Shown here piece by piece: positions 1 to 8,648 of a DNA stretch of 64,000 bases. The first letter of the stretch is position 1; each line of letters starts with the position of its first letter. This DNA is from Paenibacillus sp. OVF10 (GTDB taxonomy: Bacteria > Bacillota > Bacilli > Paenibacillales > Paenibacillaceae), in NCBI GenBank assembly GCA_022836915.1, contig CP094668.1:6758001-6822000 (forward strand), in the 5' to 3' direction. Below the pieces are notes generated by a model. That model had not been told where the DNA came from and ran no database searches. It worked only from the letters and a program-made list of their open reading frames with translations. The translations under genes were made by a program, and so were the position numbers.

Positions 1-60
1 CATAAATGATTCAGAAGCTTGTCTATGTTCAGCAAACTTCAACTTGCAACGTATATCGGG

Positions 61-405
61 TTAATCTTTCTTTTTAGCAATAACGAGTACTTTACCTTTG
101 TCGAGTTCACTCTCGTAGAAGTCCGCTTCGGCTTCGGTAAAGCCCATCGAAACAATTTTGGCCCGGAGTTCATCACCACGTGAGCGGAACAGATTCGCCA
201 AGGAATCAAATACGCCTTCTTCCTTTATGCCAATTTCTTTGGCATCTGCTGTATCGGCAATTCGATCTGTACGATCCTTCTCATGGGCGAGAACAAAGAT
301 TTGATCAGCAAGGTATCCGGTAATCTGCAATTCTTTCACCGCTTCTACCGCCTGGACTCCGTTTTCTACCACTTTTGCATAAGCTTGCTCATTGGTTGAA
401 TTCAT
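61..405 (-). CDS. General stress protein, YflT/GSP17M-like
   Basis: Small soluble protein of about 114 residues that resembles the YflT (heat-induced stress protein) family, whose members are general stress proteins of unknown biochemical role in Bacillales. The N-terminal half carries the family pattern of a GVQAVEAV helix followed by a short strand ending IFVLAH. The C-terminal half has the acidic helix of alternating E and D residues and ends in a strand (VLVIAKKKD). I start at the ATG at 405, not the GTG three codons upstream, because an AGGAGAG ribosome binding site is correctly spaced only for that ATG. It lies beside two other stress or envelope-type genes on the same strand, but with its own upstream gap. 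Family assignment is from sequence pattern only. Confidence 0.75.
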   Translation of the reverse strand: MNSTNEQAYAKVVENGVQAVEAVKELQITGYLADQIFVLAHEKDRTDRIADTADAKEIGIKEEGVFDSLANLFRSRGDELRAKIVSMGFTEAEADFYESELDKGKVLVIAKKKD

Positions 406-499
406 CGTTTCCACTCTCCTCTGATTTAATCTTCTGTATCGAGCTACTTAATATATAACCATACTATATGGGGTTGAAACGATTCGGTAATAACCAATC

Positions 500-1032
500 C
501 TAGGAAACTGTGTCATCAAAAAGATCAATGCCTTCAATCTGCTGAGAGCCTGACTTCATATATACTTTCAGAGCCTGGTCTCCACGGAGAAACACTTCTC
601 CGTCCTCTGCCACATAATAAGGTTTCCCGAGAGCATGATGGATCGCTTCAATATTCATCTCAATTCTCTTTCCGTTTAACATGATGTGATTCTCAGATGC
701 ATCGATATGCACATATTGAATAACATCCGTATCTTCACACAAACCAACCTTTACATCATGAAAGTGATATTCAGGACACCCCAGATAAGGATCTTCCTGC
801 TTATGCCCCGGCTGGCCCTTGTTGGCCAACAAATCATCCATGGTGTCATCCAGAGAAATGCCATTCAGAGTCCGAAAATGCTGGAAAGTCTCGGATCGAT
901 CAACAGCCAGAGTTACCTCTGACGCCTTCTCTTCCATTACCGTCCATTGCATATCGTGAGCAGCGGGTACCGCTGCCGGTTGAACGGAAAAGGAGAAATT
1001 ACGCTAAACATCACAAGCAGTAGTTTCATCAT
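500..1032 (-). CDS. Secreted protein of unknown function (frameshifted)
   Basis: I do not recognise a family. The downstream frame encodes a 150-residue acidic protein with a histidine-rich patch (CPEYHFHDVKV) and no membrane segment. It lacks a secretion signal, but the sequence just upstream encodes one in another frame. From the ATG at 1032, preceded by an AAAGGGTGAG binding site, a start MMKLLLVMFSV runs into FSFSVQPAAVPAAHD if one T is added to the T-run at 996-998. That join makes a standard signal peptide with an A-X-A-type cleavage site. The gene therefore most likely encodes an exported protein of about 178 residues. The function is unknown, and the frameshift is probably a sequencing error. 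Confidence 0.5.
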
Positions 1033-1099
1033 GATTCTCACCCTTTCATCAGGTTCATCACCGCTCTGAAGGCTTCTTCATGGTTATAAAGCGGTCATG

Positions 1100-1608
1100 T
1101 TACTTGCGCATCCGTTGCCATACATTCGCTGCAACATCAATATACTTCATCCAGTTTTTCCCGCCCTTAGCTTCACCATTATATGTAGCTTCATAGGATT
1201 GCAGGGTACGATCCGTTGATGTAGCAGGCGGGGCAGTTACATGAACCGATTCAGCATGTTTGGTCTGTTCAGCGTTGTTACGTTTAGTCTGAAATCTCGC
1301 CATCAGCGTTGTGGAGACTTGTTTGGCTGCTGCCGTCACTTCGTTCAACACTTCTCCCAGATTCTCAACAGATTCCATAACAGGATCAATTTTTTCATTT
1401 TGTGCTGTACATCCACCGTAATATCATTGGCATGCCTTACCGTCTGCTTCACTTCATAACTAAGTTCATCAATGGTTTTCTGTACCTCCTGCAGTGTCTG
1501 TGAGACATTGTCCAAAGAACCCTGAGCGGATTTCAAGGTACGAATTAAAAAGAAAACCAGTACTGCAAATGCCACTGCAATCAGGGCCACGCTAATTTGA
1601 TAGATCAT
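1100..1608 (-). CDS. DUF948 membrane-anchored protein, YtxG-like (frameshifted)
   Basis: Begins with a single hydrophobic anchor (residues 3-23, MIYQISVALIAVAFAVLVFF), then a long amphipathic, coiled-coil-like region with regularly spaced Q, E, V and L. This is the layout of DUF948 proteins such as general-stress protein YtxG of Bacillus. The frame breaks in an A6 run at 1390-1395. With A7 the reading continues HKMKKIDPVMESVENLGEVL and on to a basic C-terminus ending WQRMRK, giving about 169 residues. The start has a good AGAGAGG site. It probably sits on the cytoplasmic membrane. Neighbouring small stress-type genes fit a general-stress role, but that is inference. Confidence 0.7.
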
Positions 1609-1827
1609 AGAAGAACCTCTCTTTCCATATGTGCATCAGTTTGTTATTGCTATAGTTACCCGGCGATTTCCCGGACGAAACAATATTATATATCCCTTCA
1701 TATATGCCCTCGCTTGGAAAAAAACCAATGTTTCAAGCGGTTAGCACCCGGTTAAAGTTAGACTACACAAGGCGGTGAGGTGAACACAACTCACTGCACA
1801 ATCATTTATACGAAAGGATGAATACTT

Positions 1828-1991
1828 ATGTTGAAATGGTCTGTATTATTTCTAATTATTGCACTGGTAGCAGGTATTTTTGGATTCTTCGGTATTGTTG
1901 AAGCAGCTGCTTCAATCGCGAAAGTACTCTTCTTCATCTTTGTTGTACTGTTCGTAATCTCCTGATTACGGGACGTAGCCGAATGCGATAA
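1828..1991 (+). CDS. DUF1328 small membrane protein (frameshifted)
   Basis: A tiny two-helix membrane protein. It reads [20 protein letters not shown] followed by a short [11 protein letters not shown] linker and a second helix [12 protein letters not shown]. This is the DUF1328 (YtjA) family pattern, normally 50-60 residues. As written, it stops at 1963 after FVIS. Adding one C to the CC at 1961-1962 continues LITGRSRMR, the basic tail expected for the family, and ends at 1991. The ribosome binding site is GAAAGGATG. The function of the family is unknown, and members are often stress-induced. It is divergent from the DUF948 gene. Confidence 0.7.
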
Positions 1992-2363
1992 CCTCAGGCT
2001 CTGATATGACTGAGTGTTACTAAAAGAATACATACAAAAGCCGATCGTGCTACCAAGCCGATTGGCTTTTGTGCGTTCAGGCATAGGTCAACTTTTCTAT
2101 ATTATGTATTGCACTCCCTTCTGCTTTATTCCAATCCGCCCTCGTATGAATTCCAAAAAATCAGGACCTTTTTGAGATAGCCAACCCGGTTTTATCCCAC
2201 CGAAGTATGATATTTACAGGCTTGCTATATACCCACATATGAGCCAGTTGACACTGGAGAATGCAAGAAAATATTGTTATAATTTGTGATTCATAAGGTA
2301 GCTTGCTTGGTTACTTTTAACACAGGACAACAAATTACATAACAAACCGAGGAGGAAAAGAAA
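1992..2363. other. Gene-free stretch with one terminator
   Basis: Contains the terminator of the DUF1328 gene at 2034-2072 and then about 290 bases with no coding signal. A TTGACA at about 2246 and a TATAAT at about 2275 lie upstream of the Thr-rich secreted protein, but they are too far apart (about 24 bases) for one standard sigma-A promoter. The actual promoter is not certain. Confidence 0.4.
2034..2072 (+). terminator. Rho-independent terminator after DUF1328 gene
   Basis: Inverted repeat ACAAAAGCC...GGCTTTTGT, with additional GATCG/CGATT pairing inside and T-rich flank on the plus strand. Confidence 0.6.
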
Positions 2364-2882
2364 ATGAAAAAAATCGTAAGTTTTGCTGCTGCTTTAACGT
2401 TGATGGGTTCGATGGCTGCCGCTGCAGGTGCTGAGGAAGCGGTTACTGGAACGGTAACTCCGGAAACAGGAACTGAGGCTACAACAACGCCAACGACCAC
2501 AACAACTCCAGCTGTTGAAGTGAACAAACCTGCTGTAGACACAGTAGAAGGTACTGCTGAGACTGTAACAGGCACAACAACAGACACTACAGGTGCAGAA
2601 GGTACTTCAACTACAACTGAAACGCCAGCTACAACTACAGATGACAAAATGTTTGAAGAGCCACTCGTAAAACCAGGCGATGAAGTACTGGCACCAACGA
2701 TGTTGCTGAACCTTCTGGAGCGCACTTGGTTCTATGATGCACCTAACGGTAAACCAATTGGTGCATTAGGCTCCCAAGTCATCGATACAACAGGTGAAGT
2801 GGTTGATGGATTCGATGGCGGCGAGTGGGTACAAGTATACACTTGGAAAGGCAAAGCGTGGATCCACGTTGCCATTCAATAA
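2364..2882 (+). CDS. Secreted Thr-rich protein with C-terminal SH3-like domain
   Basis: Signal peptide MKKIVSFAAALTLMGSMAAA is followed by AGAEEA. A low-complexity region of about 80 residues follows, built almost wholly from T, E, V, A, G and P. The last 60 residues form a compact domain with the pattern of bacterial SH3 domains: RTWFYDAPNGKPIGALGSQ, then GEWVQVYTWKGKAWIHV. SH3-like modules in exported Firmicute proteins often bind cell wall, so a wall-associated protein is plausible. There is no sortase motif or lipobox. The start has an excellent GAGGAGG site, and a terminator follows directly. The low-complexity region explains the long valine-rich open frame on the other strand, which is not a gene. 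Confidence 0.65.
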   Translation: MKKIVSFAAALTLMGSMAAAAGAEEAVTGTVTPETGTEATTTPTTTTTPAVEVNKPAVDTVEGTAETVTGTTTDTTGAEGTSTTTETPATTTDDKMFEEPLVKPGDEVLAPTMLLNLLERTWFYDAPNGKPIGALGSQVIDTTGEVVDGFDGGEWVQVYTWKGKAWIHVAIQ

Positions 2883-2909
2883 CATCGTATAATCGTTCTA
2901 ATGATAAGT

Positions 2910-2947
2910 AAAGAGGACAGCACGCACAATCGCGGCTGTCCTCTTTT
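2910..2947. terminator. Bidirectional terminator
   Basis: Stem AAGAGGACAGC...GCTGTCCTCTT with a T-run on the plus strand and an A-run on the other. It lies between the convergent SH3-like protein and CDF genes, so it can serve both. Confidence 0.75.
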
Positions 2948-2972
2948 GATTTACCAAGATGTTCACTCCTGT

Positions 2973-3860
2973 TCAAGGGTTCCTTGTGACTTCTTCCGTC
3001 TTTGGTTCCACATGTACATGTACATGCATGATGTTATGCGATCGCTTCAACCGCTCTTCAACACGGTCACAGATCTGATGGCCTTCAATCAAGCTTAGGC
3101 CTCCGTCCACTTCAATGACTACGTCCACAAGTACATGACTGCCATGCACACGTGCCTTCACATCCTTGATCATCTCAACACCGGGAACGCGTGCTACTGA
3201 GGATCTGAGATCCGTCAGTTCCTTCTGGTCAAATCCATCGGTAAGACGATGTGTAGAATCCCGGAAAATCTCCCAAGCCGTTTTGCAGATCAACAGACCT
3301 ACAGCAATGGCAGCTACTTTATCCAGCCATGGAAGTCCAAACTGCGCACCTATAATTCCAATTGCAGCGCCTATGCTGACCCAGGCATCCGAACGATTAT
3401 CTTTCGCCGCAGCCATCAAAGCCTGACTATTAATTTGTTTAGCCAGACGGTGATTGTAACGATATACGCCTAACATCACCACAGCACAGACTACAGCCAC
3501 CGCTGCCGCCCACAGATTTGGAGCAACAAAGGCTCCTTCATACCAGGAGCGAACGGCTTCAACCAATACTTGCAGCCCAACCATAGCCATAATAAATGAA
3601 GCCACCAAGGCAGCAACCGTCTCCGCTCTGAAATGACCATAGGCATGATCCGAATCAGGTGGTTTCTGGGAGATTCGAAGCCCGATCAATACAGCAACGG
3701 ATGCCACAATATCCGTAAGGTTATTAAAACCATCGGCCAGCAAGGCGCTGGAAGCAAATAAATAACCACAGATCAGCTTAAAGGCGGACAAAACGAGATA
3801 GGCTGCAATACTAACCCAAGCCCCTCGCTCCCCTTTTCGAATTTCTTCATAAGCGTTCAA
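2973..3860 (-). CDS. Cation diffusion facilitator (CDF) efflux protein
   Basis: Membrane exporter of divalent metal ions (Zn, Mn, Fe or Co type) driven by proton exchange. Six hydrophobic segments cover residues 15-205. The TM2 metal site ADGFNNLTD and the cytoplasmic motif HAYGH, then the TM5 pair within KDNRSDAWVSIGA, are the family hallmarks. The C-terminal 85 residues form the usual cytoplasmic domain ending HNIMHVHVHVEPKT, rich in histidine. I prefer the TTG at 3860 as start because AAAGGGG is correctly spaced for it and family members begin near NAYEEIRKGE. The GTG at 3872 would overlap the binding site. The substrate cannot be told from sequence. Confidence 0.88.
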   Translation of the reverse strand: MNAYEEIRKGERGAWVSIAAYLVLSAFKLICGYLFASSALLADGFNNLTDIVASVAVLIGLRISQKPPDSDHAYGHFRAETVAALVASFIMAMVGLQVLVEAVRSWYEGAFVAPNLWAAAVAVVCAVVMLGVYRYNHRLAKQINSQALMAAAKDNRSDAWVSIGAAIGIIGAQFGLPWLDKVAAIAVGLLICKTAWEIFRDSTHRLTDGFDQKELTDLRSSVARVPGVEMIKDVKARVHGSHVLVDVVIEVDGGLSLIEGHQICDRVEERLKRSHNIMHVHVHVEPKTEEVTRNP

Positions 3861-4150
3861 ACCGGGCGACACCCCTTTAACGTTTCGTATTACGGTTTTT
3901 CCATGTTAACAAATGCGGAGCGTGTGGGTCTACAGAAACAGTGTTGCCAGGCTGCATTGCTGTAGGCAAGCCGAAACAAAGTTGCCAGACGGCAGGGCTG
4001 TAGTTAATGAGAAAAAATGTTGGCCTGGGTAAAACCAAAGGTTTTGAGCATTTTATCAGGTTGCCCTTGTAGGGCTTTTGTAAAACGTATAAAATAGGTA
4101 CATCCCGTCCAATCTGGACGGCTCACTGTAAGACCGGGAGGGAAATAACG

Positions 4151-4339
4151 ATGAGCGAAAATAACGAACCGAAAAAGGTCAGTTTGCAGGATGCTATACG
4201 CCAAAAGCTGGCGCAAAAGAAAGAACAAGCAAATTCCGGTAACCAATCCAGCGCCTACTTTGAAGGCGGACCTAAAGCGATGAAGAGTCAAAACAACAAA
4301 AAGCCTAACAACCAACGTCGCCGTACTGGTGGATCTTAG
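4151..4339 (+). CDS. Small basic hydrophilic protein, unknown
   Basis: A 62-residue protein with no membrane segment. It has an amphipathic K/Q-rich helix (LQDAIRQKLAQKKEQ), a linker with ending FEGGPKAMKS, and a basic Q/N/R tail (NNQRRRTGGS). The GGGAGGG binding site eight bases ahead and the terminator just after it support a real gene. I recognise no family. The basic, disordered tail suggests nucleic-acid or ribosome contact, which is only inference. Confidence 0.5.
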   Translation: MSENNEPKKVSLQDAIRQKLAQKKEQANSGNQSSAYFEGGPKAMKSQNNKKPNNQRRRTGGS

Positions 4340-4372
4340 GTCTTAAACCGCAGAGAAACCCATTGAATTACA

Positions 4373-4414
4373 AAAAGAACCGCAAGCCCTCTTCACAGAG
4401 ACTTGCGGTTCTTT
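4373..4414. terminator. Bidirectional terminator
   Basis: AAAGAACCGCAAG...CTTGCGGTTCTTT hairpin between the convergent small basic protein and the ABC-F gene. Confidence 0.8.
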
Positions 4415-4452
4415 GGTGTTCCTATAATAATGTGCCGTAGATGATGCTTAGT

Positions 4453-6078
4453 TTAAGCTTCTACCGGATACATTTTATTGCGCAGTTCTTTGATTTCGTC
4501 ACTTTCCAGATATTCGTCATAGCTCATTTGGCGATCAATGATGCCATTCGGCGTAATTTCGATAATCCGGTTAGCAATGGTTTGAATGAACTGATGGTCA
4601 TGGGAAGTGAACAGCATAGTGCCGTCAAAATCAATCATACCATTGTTCAGCGCTGTAATGGATTCGAGATCCAAGTGGTTCGTAGGCTCATCCAGAATCA
4701 ATGCGTTAGCACCAGTCTGCATCATTTTCGCCAACATACAGCGAACTTTCTCGCCCCCGGAGAGTACACTTGCCTTTTTCAAGGATTCCTCACCTGAGAA
4801 CAACATACGTCCCAAGAATCCACGCAGATACGTTTCATCCTGATCTTTGGAATATTGACGGAGCCAATCCACAAGAGTCATGTCTACACCGTCAAAATAT
4901 TTGGAGTTGTCTTTCGGGAAATAAGCTTGAGTTGTAGTTACACCCCAAGTATATTCGCCGCTATCCAATTCCGTTTCACCCATAAGAATATCAAACAAGA
5001 GTGACTTGGCATTTCCGTTCGGGCCAACAAATGCAATTTTATCCCCTTTGTTCACGACAAAGCTGATATCATTCAGCATTTTTACACCATCAATGGATTT
5101 GCTGATACGATCTACGGTCAACAATTGTTTACCGGCTTCACGCTCAGGTTTGAAGTTGATAAAAGGATATTTACGGTTCGATGGACGAAGGTCATCCAGC
5201 GTGATTTTGTCGAGTTGTTTCTTCCGGGAAGTTGCCTGTTTCGATTTCGAGGCGTTCGCAGAGAAACGTTGAATAAAGGCTTGAAGCTCTTTAATCTTCT
5301 CTTCTTTTTTCTTGTTGGCATCACGTTGCAACGCAAGTGCCAATTGGCTGGATTCATACCAGAAGTCATAGTTACCTACGTACAGCTGGATTTTACCAAA
5401 GTCGATATCCGCAATATGCGTACATACTTTGTTCAGGAAGTGACGGTCATGGGATACCACAATAACAGTACCTTCATAGTCCATCAAGAAGTTCTCAAGC
5501 CATTGAATGGATTCGAGATCCAAGTGGTTGGTAGGCTCATCGAGCAACAGGTTGTTTGGACGACCAAACAATGCTTGTGCAAGCAGGACACGAACTTTTT
5601 CGTTACCACTTAGTTCATTCATTTTCTTATCGTGCATGTCACGGTCGATACCCAGACCGATCAGGAGTGCCGCTGCATCCGGCTCAGCATCCCAGCCATT
5701 CAACTCGGCAAATTCACCTTCAAGCTCACCTGCACGCAGGCCGTCTTCTTCAGTGAAGTCCGCTTTGGCATACAGCGTATCTTTTTCTTTCATAATGGCA
5801 TAGAGACGACTATGACCCATAATTACCGTTTCGAGAACCGGATACTCATCATATTCAAAGTGGTTTTGCTTCAAAACGGCCATACGTTCGCCCGGGGTGA
5901 TGTGCACCTCTCCCGAGTTTGATTCAATTTCACCGGACAAAATTTTCAAGAATGTTGATTTACCGGCTCCATTGGCGCCGATGAGGCCGTAACAGTTTCC
6001 TGGTGTGAATTTGATATTTACATCTTCAAAAAGTGCACGTTTTCCGTAGCGGAGCGTGATGCCGCTTGTACTGATCAT
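4453..6078 (-). CDS. ABC-F ATPase, YkpA/YbiT-type
   Basis: Soluble protein of about 541 residues with two ABC ATPase domains and no membrane span. ABC-F proteins act on the ribosome, either in translation control or antibiotic protection. Domain 1 has Walker A GANGAGKST (about residue 37), signature LSGNEKVR and Walker B LLLDEPTNHLDLES. Between the domains is the charged linker (about residues 240-290) that reaches the peptidyl-transferase centre in studied relatives. Domain 2 has LSGGEKVR and LILDEPTNHLDLES but a degenerate Walker A, GPNGNAKS. That fits the YkpA/YbiT branch as I recall it. The start is the ATG at 6078, after AAAGGATGG. The ATG at 6090 overlaps that site. This is probably a housekeeping factor, not a resistance determinant. 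Confidence 0.85.
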   Translation of the reverse strand: MISTSGITLRYGKRALFEDVNIKFTPGNCYGLIGANGAGKSTFLKILSGEIESNSGEVHITPGERMAVLKQNHFEYDEYPVLETVIMGHSRLYAIMKEKDTLYAKADFTEEDGLRAGELEGEFAELNGWDAEPDAAALLIGLGIDRDMHDKKMNELSGNEKVRVLLAQALFGRPNNLLLDEPTNHLDLESIQWLENFLMDYEGTVIVVSHDRHFLNKVCTHIADIDFGKIQLYVGNYDFWYESSQLALALQRDANKKKEEKIKELQAFIQRFSANASKSKQATSRKKQLDKITLDDLRPSNRKYPFINFKPEREAGKQLLTVDRISKSIDGVKMLNDISFVVNKGDKIAFVGPNGNAKSLLFDILMGETELDSGEYTWGVTTTQAYFPKDNSKYFDGVDMTLVDWLRQYSKDQDETYLRGFLGRMLFSGEESLKKASVLSGGEKVRCMLAKMMQTGANALILDEPTNHLDLESITALNNGMIDFDGTMLFTSHDHQFIQTIANRIIEITPNGIIDRQMSYDEYLESDEIKELRNKMYPVEA

Positions 6079-6185
6079 TAAGCATACCATCCTTTATTGG
6101 TTAATCTGCATACTGCATGAATAGCAAGTTGCGTAAATCATGGATTCAATATCCCGATGCCTATTCTGGCACCATATTATAACAC

Positions 6186-6220
6186 AAAAAAGCGGCAAAT
6201 TCGAAAATTGGCCGCTTTTT
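6186..6220 (-). terminator. Terminator after metallo-hydrolase gene
   Basis: AAAAAGCGGC...GCCGCTTTTT hairpin with T-runs on both strands, between the MBL gene end and the ABC-F start. Confidence 0.7.
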
Positions 6221-6293
6221 ACTTATTAAAGATTTGGTAAATACACTGTTCATGCAGGCATACCCCTACATTAACATATTTGACTCATTTTTG

Positions 6294-7339
6294 TTAGCCC
6301 TGTTTGCCTTCCTCGTGGTGAATGCGGAGCGTCTCGCCATGACCAAGCACCCGAATCCGCTCTTTACCAATGCCTAGACGTTCACGTTCAACTTCCAGCC
6401 GATCCAGCGCTTCCTTGGGCGTATCATCCGCCAGCTTGAATGTGCCGTAATGCATTGGCACCATGAGCTGTGAACCGGATTCAACGAACCCCTGCAGCGC
6501 TTCTTCGGGTGTCACATGCTGAGAAGTCATGAACCATTCCGGATCGTAGGCACCGATGGGCATCAGGGTAACACCAATGTCAAAGCGTTCTCCAATCGTT
6601 TTGAAACCCTGGAAGTAACCTGTATCACCCACAAAATACAACACAGGCGGACCGCCTGATGTTTTGGATGTTTCGTTCTTCCCTGATTCCGTGGATGATT
6701 CATCCTGATTGTTCGTTGTTGCAGCACTTTCCGCTGCTGAAGTCGTTGCCGGATGGTTCAGTTCCAATACATAACCGCCCCAATGGGACGTATTGGTATC
6801 AAACAACGTTCGGCGCGTCCAGTGCTGTGCAGGGACAAAAGTTATTTTGACTCCACCAAGTGTCATATGATCCCACCATTTCATCTCCTGGCATCGATGG
6901 AATCCTTTGCGAATCATCTTACGCTTCAGACCATCGGGTACGATGAGCAATGTCTTGGCTGTAATCAGCTTACGCAAGGAAGCCAGATGCAGATGATCAT
7001 AGTGGGAATGGGATATCAGAATCACATCCAAAGGTGGAATATCCTGAATCGGAATGCCGGGGGCACCGAGCCTTCGTTGAAATCCCATTTTTTCGGCCCA
7101 CACCGGGTCAGTCACGATGTTCAATCCATAATATTGAATGAAAAACGTGGAGTGACCAATCCAGGTGATACTTGTGTCCTCCCGGTTGGCATGCAGATAA
7201 TCCAGTTCAGGCGGGTGTTTGGGCACGGTGTAGGAGTAGTCCTTCACTTTATTGCGCCGCTGCTCCTCCATTGTTTGAATTCCTTCAGCGTTTTGTCCGT
7301 ACTTACATTATCGATATTGTTATAACGGATTTTCGGCAT
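6294..7339 (-). CDS. MBL-fold metal-dependent hydrolase (frameshifted near N-terminus)
   Basis: Beta-lactamase-fold hydrolase of the UlaG/NAPE-PLD-like group, which cleave phosphodiester or lactone bonds with a two-metal site. Visible motifs are WIGHSTFFIQ, the metal ligands HSHYDHL, a third histidine region PAQHWTRR, YFVGDTGYF and a late MHYGTF. An unusual Ser/Thr/Glu/Asn-rich insert of about 35 residues interrupts the domain before VLYFVGDTGY. The intact frame opens at 7271, but MPKIRYNNIDNVSTDKTL is encoded just upstream in another frame from an ATG at 7339 with GGGAGGAGGG ahead. One missing G near 7265 joins them. The substrate is unknown. Confidence 0.8.
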
Positions 7340-7410
7340 GAAAGGGCCCTCCTCCCTTCCTCATTTCTTAACAAAAGATTACCCCAAACGGGAATGGACG
7401 TACCAGCCAA

Positions 7411-7551
7411 TCAATCCTTTGGGTTCTTACATACGGCCAGATATACAAACAGAAAGACAATAGCAGCCGCAATGATCAGTGGAGGGGCGTACATAATGGT
7501 GAATGTCTCAAAAAGCTTAATCCGGTTATACCGGGTATCCCCGTGACTCCC
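7411..7551 (-). CDS. cydS: Candidate CydS-like small subunit of cytochrome bd oxidase
   Basis: Directly downstream of cydB a short frame encodes one membrane helix. It reads ETFTIMYAPPLIIAAAIVFL and then FVYLAVCKNPKD before the stop at 7411. I recall the 33-residue CydS subunit of Geobacillus bd oxidase as starting TFLIMYAP and having one helix, so the FxIMYAP motif, size and position all match. The start is unclear. No ATG, GTG or TTG lies in frame ahead of the motif. A missing G in the CCC at 7549-7551 would connect it to a frame overlapping the cydB stop with an AAGAAAGGA site, giving about 65 residues, and an ATT start is another option. Assignment is by motif memory and position. Confidence 0.45.
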   Translation of the reverse strand, partial: GSHGDTRYNRIKLFETFTIMYAPPLIIAAAIVFLFVYLAVCKNPKD

Positions 7552-7615
7552 TCAGTAGATAGTGGATCCAGCAAGGGAGTCATGAGTAAGAACATGTTTG
7601 GGTGCATGAACAGAC

Positions 7616-8648
7616 TCATCCTTTCTTTTTACCAGAATTACCGCGCACATAATTGGCATCAAACAGGAACAGCTTCATAATCAGCACAAGCGAAGGAATG
7701 AGCACAAGTAGCCCCAGACTAAACGCTGTAATGAGCGCAATCCCCATCGTCCGATTTGTAAAGCTGTCGTAAATATTGATGTAAGGATACAGAATGTACG
7801 GAAGGTGGGATCGCCCGTAGCCATACCAGGCAAAGGCAAATTGAAGCATGACAGCGACAAAACACCAACCTAGATATTTACTTTTCCACACCAGCGACAC
7901 GGCAATGACAAAACAAATAAACGAAGCGATGAACATCCACGAAATATCCACCATCTGCTCAAAGTGTGCGGGATTCTGTTTGTTAATCTGCAGAAAAGCC
8001 AGAAAGCTCGCAAAAATGGTAGGCAAACTCCAGAGCAGCGCGTACTCCCGAAGCACCTCATATGCCGGCTCATCCCCCGCCCGTTTAGCATAATAGGATA
8101 GAAACATCGCCGAGATGTAGAGCACACTAACCAGTGCAAGCAAAACAACCGACCAGGTATAGGGATTCGTCAAAAATTCACGCCAGCGAAAAAACACCTG
8201 ATCGCCCACCTGCTCAATGATCCCGCCTTCGGATATCGCCAAAATGGTGGAGAATACCGCCGGAATCAGCAATCCCGTCGCCCCGTACAATGCCATGTAG
8301 ATCCGGCTGTTCTGCCCATGGTTGCCATAGGTATTATAGGCGTAATATACGCCCCGGATCGCAAGCAGTACAATAGCCAGGAACCCGGAACCAGCAAAGC
8401 TGTCCCGTAATAAAAGGCGCTGTCCGGATAAAATCCGACCAGTCCAACCACAAAAAGATCAAAAACACATTCGTCACTTCCCACACGGGAGACAGGTAGC
8501 GCTGAATGATGTTATGAATTTTGTTCTCATGCCCGGTCAAAATGCTATAAAAGCTGAAGAACCCGGCGCCAAAATCAATCGAAGCGACGATCAAATAACC
8601 GAACAAAAACGTCCACAATATCGCGATGCCTGCAATTTCGAAACTCAA
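7616..8648 (-). CDS. cydB: Cytochrome bd ubiquinol oxidase subunit II (two frameshifts)
   Basis: Membrane subunit II of the bd-type terminal oxidase, which partners CydA in oxygen-dependent quinol oxidation. The N-terminus MSFEIAGIAILWTFLFGYL and the motif SIDFGAGFFSFY are typical, and the rest is a succession of hydrophobic helices. As written, the gene is in three frames. Adding a T to the T5 run at 8452-8456 and a G near 8377 restores a continuous product of about 343 residues, near the normal family length. It starts within the last codons of cydA (ATGA overlap), so translation is coupled. Confidence 0.85.

Noticed and set aside
2291-2725. Valine/serine-rich frame opposite the Thr-rich secreted protein
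   Set aside because: It is the mirror of a low-complexity ACA/ACT-rich coding region and has no start signal.
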